This document shows, piece after piece, positions 33,637-46,255 of a DNA stretch of 64,000 nucleotides (position 1 is its first letter; every line of letters starts with the position of its first letter). The position numbers were made by a program, and so were the translations under genes. The notes under the pieces were generated by a model that was not told where the DNA came from, did no database searches, and was given only the letters and a program-made list of their open reading frames with translations. Origin of the DNA: Protula sp. h YS-2021 (Eukaryota; Annelida; Polychaeta; Sabellida; Serpulidae); NCBI GenBank assembly GCA_949752745.1, contig OX457034.1:848493-912492 (forward strand). Reading direction: 5' to 3'.

Positions 33637-34024
33637 TATAAGCCAATTCGCACTTTGACTTTTGCCGAAAAGTTTTTGCGTTTCGGCTGAATCCAGTTGG
33701 GATAAAGATATAAAGAAATGATAGAAAAAAAGGCAAAAATCAACAAAATTCCATTTTGCCAGAAACATATTCACATATTGGCTATTAAAGGGACCGGAAA
33801 ATACGTAAAATAGTTTTTAAAAAATCATATGATGGCTTTATAAATTTGAAATCAGTCCAGGATGGCTATAAGCTTTTGGGACTTACAACCATTGAAGAAA
33901 GTGCGCATGTTGAAAAAATTAGGATTTTGATGTTTTTCCCGTATCATTTCTTTATAATTTATCCTAAAAAATTTGCAGTCGAAACACATCCACCGGAAAG
34001 TCCCGAAATTGCGAATTGGCTTAT
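33637..34024. mobile_element. MITE-like element, ATAAGCCAAATCACACTTT family (copy 3)
   Basis: A 388-base element with left end ATATAAGCCAATTCGCACTT and right end AAATTGCGAATTGGCTTATT. The interior is shared with the 9691-10033 copy, including CCATTTTGCCAGAAACATATT and ATGATGGCTTTATAAATT. Sub-terminal parts (GATATAAAGAAATGATAG) are also inverted on the other side. Confidence 0.82.
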
Positions 34025-37000
34025 TTTTGAAAGGTAAGTGACATAATTAATATTATCATAAGTCAGTGCACACCTCCTCCTCACCCGGCCGATTTTATGT
34101 CTGTATAGGACTCTCCGCTGCACTTCATCAGATTCAAAATCCGTTTATTGTGGTCCACGTTCATGCATGTGAACAACACCGGTAAATGATTCATTATCGC
34201 TCAACATACATGCAATATATTGACAAAACATACTTTATTTTATTCAGTTTGACTACACTATTCTTTATAAAAATGCTACCTTTATATTAGTCTGACATTT
34301 CAGTTCTGGGAACTTGAAAAATCGACAAAAATCTTATTTTAAAAAAAGGTTTCCAAGTAAACAAACTTATGGCTGTGTTTTTTTTTTTCCTACTTTGTCC
34401 CCCCATCCTTGGAGGTCTGCGCTCAATGAGAAGGCAGTTGCCAGTGATATAATAAAATTTCCGGAGAGTACTGGCAATTTCGATCATTGATTGATGACAT
34501 CCGACTCAGAGGGCTCCTTGTCTCTCGACTGAATCAATTGGTCCCGTTAGGGGATGACGCTATGGTGCGACAACACTTGGTAAAAAAAATGCCCATGGGA
34601 TGAGGTTTACTTGTGACGGAAGATTTGGTTTGCAATCCACTCCCGTCTGTGAGCAAGACCACAGGTGTGGTCTGCGCATAACTACCATGATGTAACTCGA
34701 TGGATGGTATGTGGGTCAAGGCCCCTATTGCTCTAACAATGTCATAGACTGTCCCTTGAACTACCAACTCACTCTTTCCATTACCTTGTCCATCTCTGCA
34801 TTCACGGAACTCAGTCCGTTTGGTGAATAATTCTCACGCAACAGTTGCTTACCTTCTCTCTCAGTCAGTCCATAACTGTTTGGAACGACCCCTAAACGCG
34901 AAGTGTTTATTTTTAAAAGCTACCCCTTTTGCGCTAAAATGCGTAGCGAAAATGTAAAATACCCGTTCTTCACAATTCTTGTTGAAAACGCGGAATGATA
35001 CCATTTGGACCCTCCCATCCTAGGAGGCCATCCTACACTCGCTTTGGAGAAGTTCCAGAGATGACTTCTGGAAAGAGTCGCAATATTCATTTTTTTTCTT
35101 GCGTGGACGAATCATTATTTAATGTTGAAAACAAATGAAGGCAAAACAAAGTGCGTTATCTCTCTAATTCAACTTCAATATTTAGAGTCTGGGTCACTGA
35201 CGCAATCAAAAGTCATACTTACTGCTTTAAACATTCCAGTTTAGTTGGTTAAATTACGTTTGTATTTATGCGAAACTCATAAAAGTCGGAAGAACGATAT
35301 GATATGTAACAAGCAGATCTGCTGTAGCATACAGATAAGAACAGTAACGGAAATTTAAAGAATTTTGCGCTTGAAACTAACTCTTTTTTAGTGAACAAAA
35401 CACGATGCAACACTCTTAATGAGAAGAGAAGAAACTTCTATCATTTTATACGTTCACATATAATACCTGTAAAATAAGGTATTATTGCAAACTACGGGGC
35501 AAAATGTAAGGGCCCAATCACTTAGATATGTAACGCTATAACCCTTACCAGTTAAATGAACGAAATTAATGCAGATTAATTTTTACAGTAAAGGCAAGGG
35601 AAGGGGATTGAATGGGACTTAGAGATGCAAGGCAGAATGTGTTTAAAGTTTTTCTTTCGATTCTACCAAACGTAAATTTTACATCGTTTGTTAATTACAG
35701 ACTATCACTTCCACGAACTTCGATTTTGTGTTTCAAAATTTCAAGCGGTATTTATTTTTCAGTTGTTCTACGACAAAATAAATGGTGAAGGTCTCACCAA
35801 AGTTCTTCAGTACATTTACCACACATACGTACGATTCTGGCTGGTAACTTACCGAGCATACTTGTGGACAATCAAATCCTACCAATCAATAGTAATAAAT
35901 ATTGTTCAATAGAGATCAAGAGTGATCAAATTCGGAATACCGTGACGTTTTATATTAGGTACACACCCATGCACTTTTGGGTGTGATTAGGGCATTACTG
36001 TGATTTTTTTGGGGCAATATGCCAACCTTTAACACAATGGCAGATTTTTATAAATCTCTAAGGAAATCGTTAGCCTATTTCGGAAAAATCTGGGAGACAG
36101 GATTTGCTCTTAGGTACACGTCTATACATTTTAGCTGTTAAAAAATGATAGCATGTTTAGCATGCATTGATTTATCCGTGGTCTGCCATTGTCGACCAAA
36201 TTGGGTAAGTTTACGGCTAAATGTGAAAGCGTTCAAAAAGCTCATTTTCTTTCCGGTTTTCATCACAATAGACAATAAATCGATGTTGTCATACAAGAAT
36301 AGGTCTACTACCGTCGCCATTCAGTTAACAAGCTTCCATCACGCACTGCTTTAACACGCAGTACAAGAGTGCATCGTGATACCCTCTACTGTATGAGTCA
36401 CGCAAGGTGTATACATTAAGCATGGGATCAAGTGAAAAAACAAACTCTCATTTCGGAGAATAATAATAATTTATGAAGAATTATATTACACTGTGAAAAA
36501 CTAAACGAAAAAAAGAGACATTTTTTTATTCATACTTAAATTTTAATTACTACCTTCTCATGACAACTGTAATATCTTTACATTGACCTGGCGTTTGTCC
36601 TGTCAGGACATTGCTGATGTAAATAGCAGTTTCATGACAATTTTACACTCATAAGCTACATCAACTGATTTATAATTTTACACGATGACAAATTATAATA
36701 CTATATTTTTCATAATATTTTCCACAATGAAACACAGTAGAAAATGCAACATTTGCTATGCCGACTGATCTCTAGCAAGAGCTCATTAAACTGCCAACAA
36801 ACTAACATCCCAAACTAACATTTCTTTCAATTAGGGGTAGCTAATTTTCTTTTCTGATCAAAGACAGTTGTTCTCTTTATATTTGCAGAAGACTGCTGTC
36901 TAGAATGAGCGCATAGCATAATAAAGGAGAAACACGAACCTACCAATGCTGCATAAACAAACGCGTACAATAACCCATTTTTTCCATAACCGCATAATAC

Positions 37001-39097
37001 ATTGTTTACTACAGGGCTATACAATAACATACGTATTTCGTACATGGTTTGCGTTGTGTGTAAATACGGGAAACAGAACGACTTATTATCAGCAAAGTCA
37101 AAAATTAAACAAAAAGTTCAATAACTACTTGTAAATCACACTGAGTGTATGACATAATAAAACTGGTCATGACTCTAGTTTCTGCATTGCTGCACAGACA
37201 AATATCCCCACAATATGCCTGGAGACAATACGCCTGGTGACAACTGGTCTAACTTTTTTCATGGTGCAAAAATACCCCTAGCAAAAACTGACCTCAACTG
37301 CAATCCTCAACAAATTGCCTGAACTGTCTCATCCTTGGCTGAATAGGAATTATTATTTCAATTCTTCACGGTTGTTACTATAATTTTGTTGTTTTTTACT
37401 TTAAATTTTTAAATCCTTATTACTCAAGAATTCTATTAATTTTACTTTATGTTTTTGTGATGAATATTTGTATAACAAATACGAAATACGGCATAGTTCT
37501 ATCAGTGTTATTCAATGTAAGCCTCCACAAAAGCAGAGACACTCTATTCTTATCAATGAGAGTGTAAACAAAGGAATTTTCCATTGCTGTCAGGTGTGTT
37601 AAATTATGTAATTTTATTTATTTTGGAATTTTTAATAATTGTAATACTCATGAGGCATGAAATATCTACTCATTGATGTAAGGATTGGCTTGCCATTCTT
37701 CTCACTAAGCTGCAATTGCATTGGTTTTCGAGCGTCTACATACAAGGGAGTTCTTTCTTGAGTGTATGTCCTAAGTTAGTTTTGAATACTGACAGCAAGT
37801 CTCAAAGAGACAAGGCAATTTTGTGTGTCTAAAGTCACTTTAAACGTTTAGGATTTAATTGGTAAACTATGTGGCTGTGTCTCTAGCTGCTTAAATAAAA
37901 CAAATCAGTTGGGATCATTGATTTTTTCTTTCAAATCAAACATACAAAACTATTCAGCCTCACCGAAAAAGAACCAGATTTGTCCTCTACACACAACTGC
38001 GTCTTATTTCAATAAACGAAGAAAAGAATCAAAAACACACAGTTAAATAAAAGAAGGGTTTGCGACAAAGGCATTGTGGCGTAATAACATTGTGACGTAA
38101 TAATGCATGAATTACCTTAATAGCTTTACACAACAATGCTATTTATCACAAATTACTTTCATTTCTTAACAACATAAACTTTATATTTAAGCTCAAATGC
38201 TCTTATTTTGAAAACTTAACCATTTTAAGCATTTCATTTGACAAAAACCTGCGGCTGAACACTGATAAAGCACCCGTTATTTCAACCAATCAAAACACAC
38301 TGAATTAACAGCAATACTTGAAGTTTTGAAAAAAAACTGGTTTTAAACTAACCACAGTGATAAAATAAGATAAAAAAGAAAGCTACCAAGGGTTTATTAA
38401 GGAAAAATGGGTCAATTTAAAATTGTTTGGTGCTTCCGCCAAGTGCTCCAGCTATCGAATGTAAGTAACAAAAACAAGGCTAAAAGAAAAGGGTAGAAGG
38501 AAGGGGGGTTAGGAAAAAAGTGCGCCAAATACAGGCAGACTGTGGAGCAGTGGCAGGCGTACCGAAGCTGAGTGGAGAGACAACACAAACAAAACACTGC
38601 CACCATAGGGAGTTAACAGAAGAAGAGGGAGAGGTTTTATTTAAGAGTATAAAAGATACCGACTTAGACAAAGCAGGAACAAAGACCGCTTGGGATCAGT
38701 TAAAACTTTTCGCTTAAATGCAATTAACCAAACAACTTAATTGTTCATGAATTTAATGAGATTGCATTTCTTACTATCGGGCTCTAAGGTTATTTCTAAT
38801 TAAATAAATTTTCAATTAAAATTTGTTGCAATTAACTGATGTAAACATTAATGTGGTGGATAAATAGCACCGGCAAACGTTTTGATTTTCGAATTTAAGT
38901 TATACATTCGTAATACATTTGCGCCAGACCGCAATTGTTTAGAATCTACATGATGCATGTATGGAACAAAATCGATGATCAGTTCAAAGTGAACTTTCAT
39001 ATGGTGCAAATTTACCTAAATATGCGATGAAGTCCGATAGGAAGAGTTAGATATCCATAAAAATAAAACGCTCCAGTAAGAACCTAATTATTTATTA
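34025..39097. other. AT-rich spacer, no confident gene
   Basis: No recognised exon or array. Two weak candidates exist on the plus strand. One is 35764-35845 (acceptor TTTTTCAG, open frame containing LFYDKINGEGLTKVLQ, then donor GTAACT). The other is a short open frame at 38520-38717. Neither has a known relative I can name. Confidence 0.35.
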
Positions 39098-39101
39098 TAA
39101 T

Positions 39102-39686
39102 TGAAGTACACCTCTGTGAGCCGTTTTTGACTCACAGCGGGGCACTTCCTTATAAATTAAAAAGAATGATTAAATGAAATAACAAGTGTTTATTGATATA
39201 AATATACTAAGTGCAGTGGGGTGTACCGGGGTCTATTACGCCAAGAAAAGCATTTTGGTTATTAGACTTAAGAACGATAGTCACGTACCATACATGATCG
39301 GATATCCACAACATAACATATATCCGAGTTTATAATTAATATAATTTCTCAATCAACGTTTTATCATTCAGATATGCGCTTCTAGATTCTCCCGTATATT
39401 ATTTTCCATAGCTTATATACTTGTAGATCCTAACAAAGACACTTATTATAAGAGTGGGTAACAAACAGGTGACAACAATCAAAGGAGTAACAAAAGGGGT
39501 TTTACAATTATAAACATACCATAACTATTATAACAATAGAAATACCATTATAGTAATTCCTATGAGCATGCATTATTTAGGGACGACGCGACATATATAT
39601 AATTAACAATTAAACAAAACGGAGGATTATAATTACTCTAATCCCATTGATAATTGTCTGTTGGCACAAGAATTGAGTGCACAACA
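39102..39686 (-). repeat. 3' LTR of the Ty3/Gypsy element
   Basis: 585 bases, identical in length to the 5' LTR and differing from it at 39284 only. The polypurine tract lies immediately to its right (39687-39701). Confidence 0.96.
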
Positions 39687-41290
39687 TCTCCCCCCACTTT
39701 ATGACTAAATTGCAAATTTAGTTAAACATAAATATCTAAGTTTAAATTTTGTCATATGTCCTTTGATTTGGACTATTTTAGACAAGAATGCTAATATTTA
39801 TACATTGCAACATGGCATACAAATAATATCAAATACTACCCGGCAGATTTTTTTTATCATGAAGCCGAGAAAATCATAAATGTAGAAAATGCAGTAGGTA
39901 AAAATGTTCTTATTGCAAGCGTAGCGTAAAAAAATATTCTTGTTTCTGCAACACCGTCTTTAGTATATAAAGAGAATGTCTATAAGATGGCATGCCCGAT
40001 GCACAACAGGCGGGGTTCTTTCCGCAGAGATTTAAAATCAAGCAAATGTCCGATATTCTGTATCACTTGTTCGAGCATCTGTTGCTTTTTCAACGGTATA
40101 GAATCACAAATCGCAAGCTGATTGGTTCCTGATGCCTGGGAACTGGTGTATTCCGAGGACTGTATGATTAAGCCATTCGAAACGTCTCGTCTGCTACAGC
40201 TTGACTCGTTGTTCCCCTTTTTAAATTCCTTAAGAAACTTGTTGAAATTTTAAATTGATCTCCGTGGTTTCGGGTGGCACAGACACATACTGATCGAAAA
40301 GGACCCGGCCGGGGTTTATAAATTTTGATACTTTCAGAGCTTTCACTCTGCAACACATTCTCTCACAACATTCTCTCTTGCCACTTTCCACCATGGAGAT
40401 ACTATTTTACATGAAGCCAAGAGCATAAAAATACAATGCAATCATCGGTATGCGCGGTACGCAACATAGCAGCACCTTTCCATTTTTCTGAAACACTTAT
40501 AAAAGTCACATGAACAAAATGTTTAAAAAAATCAGTAAATGAACATGTGAATAAATGTAAAACATGCGAAAACAAATAATGCGCCTTAATAATAGAAATA
40601 TTTTCTCCTATACAGTATAAACAAATTTTGACCATTATTGATAACTGCACAATATGGTACATATAAGACAGATTTAACTACATTGAAGATAATGAAATAG
40701 CCATACGTGTTTATATACACCTGATTTCTTTGCAAAAAAAAAAATTACTTGCAAAATCAATATAGTTAAGGAAATGCTAAGATCAATAATTAGGTCGAAT
40801 ACTCCGCAAGAAGGTGCAGATGTATTTCGACACAAAACATGTATGTTTAACAACATAAGTTTATCTTGAGGCTGAGCTAGCACCAAATAAGTATGGTTAG
40901 AAAATAAAAGCTGTAGAACACAATGTACAACATGTTTTGTATCTTTGCACAGAGTAGGTCGTTGCAGAAAGAAACGTCTGAACGCAACCCGCAAATGATA
41001 CAATCCGGTATCTTAAATATGCAATTAATGCTTTGTATTTGGATTTATATTACCAATTTGTAAGCTACATATTTTAAGTTACTCATAATGCCGACATTTA
41101 ATTTCACACTTTTACAGTTTGAGGGGCTCTGGCATAATATCAAACCTGAGCCGAAGTTTATGTAACAGCAGTTCAACTCATACAATATGTATCTTATATC
41201 GTGAGCATCGATATACCGATAGAAAATGAAGCAATACATAATACATAAATACATAATACATAATAAATACATGGCAGAATGTGATTACAT

Positions 41291-44200
41291 CTACGGTCTC
41301 CTTTTTCTTCGCCTTTTCGGTAGGTTATTGCTAGCAACGAACTCGCGAAGGACATCATTTACATCTTCCTCATTCACCCATGAGTCATCTTTTGGACCGT
41401 ATCCTTGCCATCTTACTTTGTATTGAACTTTTCCTTTATATTTTCTTCTAGCAAGAACTTTCTCTACATTTACAAATTGACTTTGAGAAGTTTGTTGAGA
41501 GGGAATGGGGGCATCGTGTAGCGATTCCTCAGTGTCCGAGGATTCACTGGGACGAACAGCCATGAATGGAGCAAAATTATCGACCGGGATGTCGTCATCA
41601 GTTAATTCGTCCAATGCGGGGAAAATGTCATTTGCCAAAACTTGTTGAGGGCGTTCCTGAGGGTCTATACATTTCTTCAAACGCTTGACAGTTACTGGTG
41701 CCTTCAGTAATTTACCGTCGCTTAGCTTTCTAAGCTTGACTGTGTTTGGACCTAAAAACCGGTGGATAACGTAGCCGCCGCACCAAGGATGGCGCAATTT
41801 GCGTGATAAGTGCTTAGGAGTCACTGGAATATAAAGGAATACTTTGTCACCTTCCTGTAGTCTGCAAGATTGCGCACTCCTGTCAAAGTATTCTTTCATG
41901 CTGGCTTGGTGCTCCCGAATGTTCTCACGGGCCATGGTACAAGCTTCGTCTAGGCTGTTCACTAGAGTAGTGACGTAGTCCTGAATGTTATGAGGAACAT
42001 CTTCAGGAATCACAAGCCTGAGGTCGGCAGGACCTTTGCAGTGGCGACCAAACAAAAGGTAGTACGGAGTATAGTCCGTAGAACGAAAGCACGGTGTGGT
42101 ATTGTAAGCAAACACAGCTGAAGATAGGCGTTCATCCCAGTTATCATGATGTGCGTTAGAAAGGAAACTGAGACATTTCATGATTGTCTGATTTGAGCGT
42201 TCTGTCATCCCGTCGCAGCGTGGATTCCAAGCGGAAGTGAAAAGACCTTGAACGCTGAATAACTCTCGAGTAAACTTCATTAGCGAGGACAAAAATTGCG
42301 CACCACGATCAGATAATAACTTCTGTGGGGCACCGAATCGACAAATAATCTCCTCGTAGAACACTTTTGCTACAGTTTCAGCTTTCATATTTGGAATGGC
42401 CCTAGCAACAACGAACTTTGTGAAAAGATCTACAAAGACCAAAATGTATCTGTTCCCTTTTTGCGAGATAACATGTGGTTCTGTTATATCAACACCAACG
42501 ATTTGCCAAGGAAAGTTACTTTCTATTGGAATCAGAGGAGGCCGTTTTTGAGATCCTTTTGCTTGCTGACACTGCACGCATGACTCACAGAAAGACTTGA
42601 TGTCTTTAAACATACCGGGCCACCAGTACTTCTCCTGAGCCTTGTACCAAACCTTCATGTATGAAAAGTGCACATCACAGTGCAGTTCTCGCATGACCTC
42701 GTGACGCAACTCTGCAGGAACGACAAGCTGAAGTACGCATTTCTCTGCCTTGGAACGTGTTTTGGACCTTGGTTGATAATGAACTCTATATAAAACGCCG
42801 TTTTCAACAATGAAATCGTCGATATTTGCGAGCAGTTTCTTAAAACGCTCGGGAGGGACATCCAACTCTTGCTTCTCGATAAGCTTCAACCGATCCGTAA
42901 TTTCAGGATCTTTGGACTGTAAAGTAATAAGACGATTAATGTGTTCTTTTGAGAAGTTGAATTTGTTAAGTTCATGATTCTTCCTGTCTTGGGTCAACTT
43001 AGATCTAAAACTTTGGGCCTTAGCATTGACTGCAAAAACCTTAAGATCAGCACTGGATTTTGGTTCGACAAGCGGTGGATCAACAAAATCGGGTTCGACA
43101 ACGTCTTCGTGTTCTTTTGGCAAAGTTAAATGTGGAAACCTACTTATGGCATCTACATGAGCCATTTTGCTACCAGGGAGATGTATAACCTCGTAGTTGA
43201 GCATTGTAAGAGCTTGATGAATTCTACCGAGTCTCCCTGTAGGTTGTTTGCATTTCATAAGAGTAGTAAGACTTTTGTGATCTGTATAGAAAACGACTTT
43301 GTTGTATTGCAAGTATGGACGATATTGCTGAATTGCGTAAAAAATGGCAGTGAGTTCAAGATCACTGATATTGTACTTTTTCTCGTGCTTGTTAAGTGAA
43401 CGACCAGAGTACCATAGAGCCCTTGGGATTGTTTTGCCCTCAAATTGCTGCTCTTGAACCAACATAGCACCAAGACCATCGATAGATGCGTCAGTATAAA
43501 CAATGAAAGGTTTGCTGAAATCGGGATATCCAAGAATTGGAGCATTTATCAGGGAATCTTTCAGATTTTGAAAACCTTCTTGACATTTCGTTGTCCATTC
43601 CCATTTCTTATCCTTCTTCAACAGATTGTAAAGTGGAGATGCATAAAGCTGGAAGTGAGGGACAAACCTTCTGTAAAAACCCATGAGACCTAGACACCGA
43701 CGGAGCTCTTTGACATTCTTCGGCGGGTTCATATCCTTAATCACGCTTATTTTCCCAGGGTCTGGCTTAACTCCATCTTTCGAAACAATGTTGCCCAAGA
43801 ACTTGGCCTCCTTCTTAGCAAATTGACACTTTTGCGGCTTAGCCTTGAGATTGGCACTAATCAGACTTCCAAGAACCAGACTAATGTGCTTCAAATGCTC
43901 CTCAAACGTGCTCGAAAATATGATTATATCATCGATATAGCACATGCAGATAAAGTATTGAAGTCCTGTGAGTATGAGTTGCATCAACCGAGAAAAAGAT
44001 GCCGGTGAGTTTTTCAAACCTTGCGCTAATTTTGTAAACTGATAATGTCCTCCCTCGAAGGAAAATGCTGTGTAAGGCCTACTTTTCTCGTCCAGCTCAA
44101 CTTGAAAGAACCCAGAAAGAAGATCGATTGAACTGAAGAAAACTGGTTTTTGGGAACCAATTCTATCGAGTGTATCATCGAGCCGTGGCAAAGGATGGAC

Positions 44201-46255
44201 ATCAGGCAGCGTTTGATCATTTAACCTCCTATAATCGATTGTCATCCTTGTTTCAATTGGAGCATTTGGATCAGATCGTGGCTTGGTGACAATGCAAATT
44301 GGAGAGGACCAAGGAGATGTACTAGGTTCGATAACACCTTTTTCTAGCAAGCCAGCTACGTGCTTCCGTGCCTCGTCGTTTGCAAACATTGAGTAGCGAT
44401 AAGGTCTTTGATAAATAGGTCTTGTTCCAGGCTTTAGAGCGATTTCGTGGTTTATTAGTTTGCAGTTGCCTAGTTCACCATCTAGCGAGAATGCTTCTCG
44501 TCGGTCTGCAAGAACGTCAAGCAGCTGATCTTTCTGAACATCAGTGAGATCTGACTGACTCAGATCAATAGAGTTCTTAAGCTTTGCCCGAGCCTCCTCA
44601 AAGCTAAGATTGTGATGATGTATGGAGGTTGAATTTTTATGTTTTTCAGTTCCAAGGTTTGTTTGATTTGTAGCTTTACCATCAGAGACAAGGTTCACAA
44701 ATGGTAAGTCTTTGATTTGACCCGTATCTTCCACGAGGCTAATGCTATCAGCTGAGCTGAGAGGACTAAAAGTTCCGATTTTTGTTTTTGCCTTAAGTTT
44801 AATTGGTGATTTTAAAGGGTTCATCAAACGTATTGGTATCTTGTTGTTCTTTGAAGTGTTAAGTGTGTTTGCCATAAATAGGTCGAGAGCTTGTATTCTA
44901 TGGTTTGGACGGGCTAGACCGTCGATTGCATTAGGGATGCTCCCCTTAACATCAACATAAACAACTTTTTGGGTCTGCGGATCGACAACGCACTCATCGG
45001 ATACGACCAGCGTGTATTTATCGTTCAGTTTTATGGTGCTCTTAGAAAAATCTATAACTGCACCCTGATCTTCAAGAAATGTTCTTCCCAAAATAAAATC
45101 AACAACCAAATCTTCTATAACATACGCATTAACTCGGAAGCTGGAGTTTTTGAGGTGAAACGAAATTGTTGAAGTTCCTTTTATAGACAAAGGGGCACCA
45201 CCGGCCGACTGTGCATGATTGAATTTGGAATATTCGACATCCGTTTTGTCACACTGCCTAAGGCGCTTGAAGGCCTCAACACTGATGCAGTTACAATTGG
45301 CTCCGGTGTCCAAAAGAGTATGTAGTTCAACCCCGTCACTACATTTTACTGCTATGTGTGAGCTGCCACTCAGATCAAGAATGGGGCAAACTTTAGGTGT
45401 TTGATGTGTATGTGCAGTTTTCGTCGTTAGGTGTGTGTTTGCATTTTTGGTTTGAGTGCTTGCATCATTGGTGTCTGGTTTAATAGTAACATGACACTGG
45501 TCTTTGCGATGGTTGTTTGAACCACAGATTGTACACGGAACCTTCCAGCCTTTTCTTCTATTTTGTTTTTGTTCATAAGTTTTCCTTTGTTGATATTGCT
45601 TTTTGGTATATTCGTGAATCAAGTTTGCTTCTACCCTGTTAACAGGACGAACTAGCTCCGATGATGAAGCTGTCCTCGCCATATGCGAATGGAAGAAATG
45701 TTTCGCACTTCTGGCACAACTGTTTGTGTCATTGTAGACACCAGCATACAACCATGGCTTTATTTCCCGGGGCATTAGACTAATAAAGCTCTGAACTCTT
45801 TGGAATTCTTGTGAAAAACCAAGCCTATCACACACAGTACCATGTCTTAAAACGAAATCGTCCCAATCTACGTCAGTGGAAATGCTGTCAATAGACATTC
45901 CGTAAAGTTCATCGAGACCATCTCTAAAAGTGTAGACTTTATTGTGAAACCTATCGAGAAATGCCTCTCTTAGCAGAACATAATCTGAACTGACGAAATC
46001 TGGAAGATTATCGAACCACTGAAGCGCTAGGTCTTTTAAGAAAACTGGAAAAACTCGTGGTGCAATGTCTGGCCCTATTCCACTACAATGATGAAATAGC
46101 TCTAAATACTTAAGCCATGTTTTTCCATCCTCCTTGGAGTACCCAGAAAAATATTTTGGGAGAGGTACTTTTATCGGCTCTTTAAGCGGACATTGCCAAC
46201 GTTCGAACGGGGTATCTTGATGTTGGTTTATGTAGGACATTTTGACGTTAGACAT
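41291..46255 (-). CDS. Gag-Pol polyprotein of Ty3/Gypsy retrotransposon (intact)
   Basis: An uninterrupted 1654-residue frame with gag and pol in the same frame. Visible domains in order are: gag with a CCHC knuckle (residues 241-254); aspartic protease DTGA (316-319); reverse transcriptase with YIDD (773-776); RNase H starting around YTDAS (920); integrase HHCC zinc region (H1192, H1196, C1226, C1229); DDE catalytic triad (D1256, D1316, E1352, with the expected 35-residue D-E gap); and a C-terminal chromodomain (about 1593-1640, VRWQGYGPKDDSW) with a basic tail. It would make the enzymes for reverse transcription and integration, and the chromodomain probably steers integration to marked chromatin. 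The upstream frame extension to 46279 begins with TTG, so I chose the ATG at 46255. No disabling change was seen. Confidence 0.95.
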   Translation of the reverse strand: MSNVKMSYINQHQDTPFERWQCPLKEPIKVPLPKYFSGYSKEDGKTWLKYLELFHHCSGIGPDIAPRVFPVFLKDLALQWFDNLPDFVSSDYVLLREAFLDRFHNKVYTFRDGLDELYGMSIDSISTDVDWDDFVLRHGTVCDRLGFSQEFQRVQSFISLMPREIKPWLYAGVYNDTNSCARSAKHFFHSHMARTASSSELVRPVNRVEANLIHEYTKKQYQQRKTYEQKQNRRKGWKVPCTICGSNNHRKDQCHVTIKPDTNDASTQTKNANTHLTTKTAHTHQTPKVCPILDLSGSSHIAVKCSDGVELHTLLDTGANCNCISVEAFKRLRQCDKTDVEYSKFNHAQSAGGAPLSIKGTSTISFHLKNSSFRVNAYVIEDLVVDFILGRTFLEDQGAVIDFSKSTIKLNDKYTLVVSDECVVDPQTQKVVYVDVKGSIPNAIDGLARPNHRIQALDLFMANTLNTSKNNKIPIRLMNPLKSPIKLKAKTKIGTFSPLSSADSISLVEDTGQIKDLPFVNLVSDGKATNQTNLGTEKHKNSTSIHHHNLSFEEARAKLKNSIDLSQSDLTDVQKDQLLDVLADRREAFSLDGELGNCKLINHEIALKPGTRPIYQRPYRYSMFANDEARKHVAGLLEKGVIEPSTSPWSSPICIVTKPRSDPNAPIETRMTIDYRRLNDQTLPDVHPLPRLDDTLDRIGSQKPVFFSSIDLLSGFFQVELDEKSRPYTAFSFEGGHYQFTKLAQGLKNSPASFSRLMQLILTGLQYFICMCYIDDIIIFSSTFEEHLKHISLVLGSLISANLKAKPQKCQFAKKEAKFLGNIVSKDGVKPDPGKISVIKDMNPPKNVKELRRCLGLMGFYRRFVPHFQLYASPLYNLLKKDKKWEWTTKCQEGFQNLKDSLINAPILGYPDFSKPFIVYTDASIDGLGAMLVQEQQFEGKTIPRALWYSGRSLNKHEKKYNISDLELTAIFYAIQQYRPYLQYNKVVFYTDHKSLTTLMKCKQPTGRLGRIHQALTMLNYEVIHLPGSKMAHVDAISRFPHLTLPKEHEDVVEPDFVDPPLVEPKSSADLKVFAVNAKAQSFRSKLTQDRKNHELNKFNFSKEHINRLITLQSKDPEITDRLKLIEKQELDVPPERFKKLLANIDDFIVENGVLYRVHYQPRSKTRSKAEKCVLQLVVPAELRHEVMRELHCDVHFSYMKVWYKAQEKYWWPGMFKDIKSFCESCVQCQQAKGSQKRPPLIPIESNFPWQIVGVDITEPHVISQKGNRYILVFVDLFTKFVVARAIPNMKAETVAKVFYEEIICRFGAPQKLLSDRGAQFLSSLMKFTRELFSVQGLFTSAWNPRCDGMTERSNQTIMKCLSFLSNAHHDNWDERLSSAVFAYNTTPCFRSTDYTPYYLLFGRHCKGPADLRLVIPEDVPHNIQDYVTTLVNSLDEACTMARENIREHQASMKEYFDRSAQSCRLQEGDKVFLYIPVTPKHLSRKLRHPWCGGYVIHRFLGPNTVKLRKLSDGKLLKAPVTVKRLKKCIDPQERPQQVLANDIFPALDELTDDDIPVDNFAPFMAVRPSESSDTEESLHDAPIPSQQTSQSQFVNVEKVLARRKYKGKVQYKVRWQGYGPKDDSWVNEEDVNDVLREFVASNNLPKRRRKRRP

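Noticed and set aside
34534..34767. A 77-codon minus frame
   Set aside because: Reads somewhat like protein but has no family I can name and no flanking splice sites, so I did not call it a gene.
40674..41003. Possible env-like frame in the retrotransposon 3' region (109 codons)
   Set aside because: No signal peptide, cleavage site or known envelope motif, and a single short hydrophobic patch is not enough.
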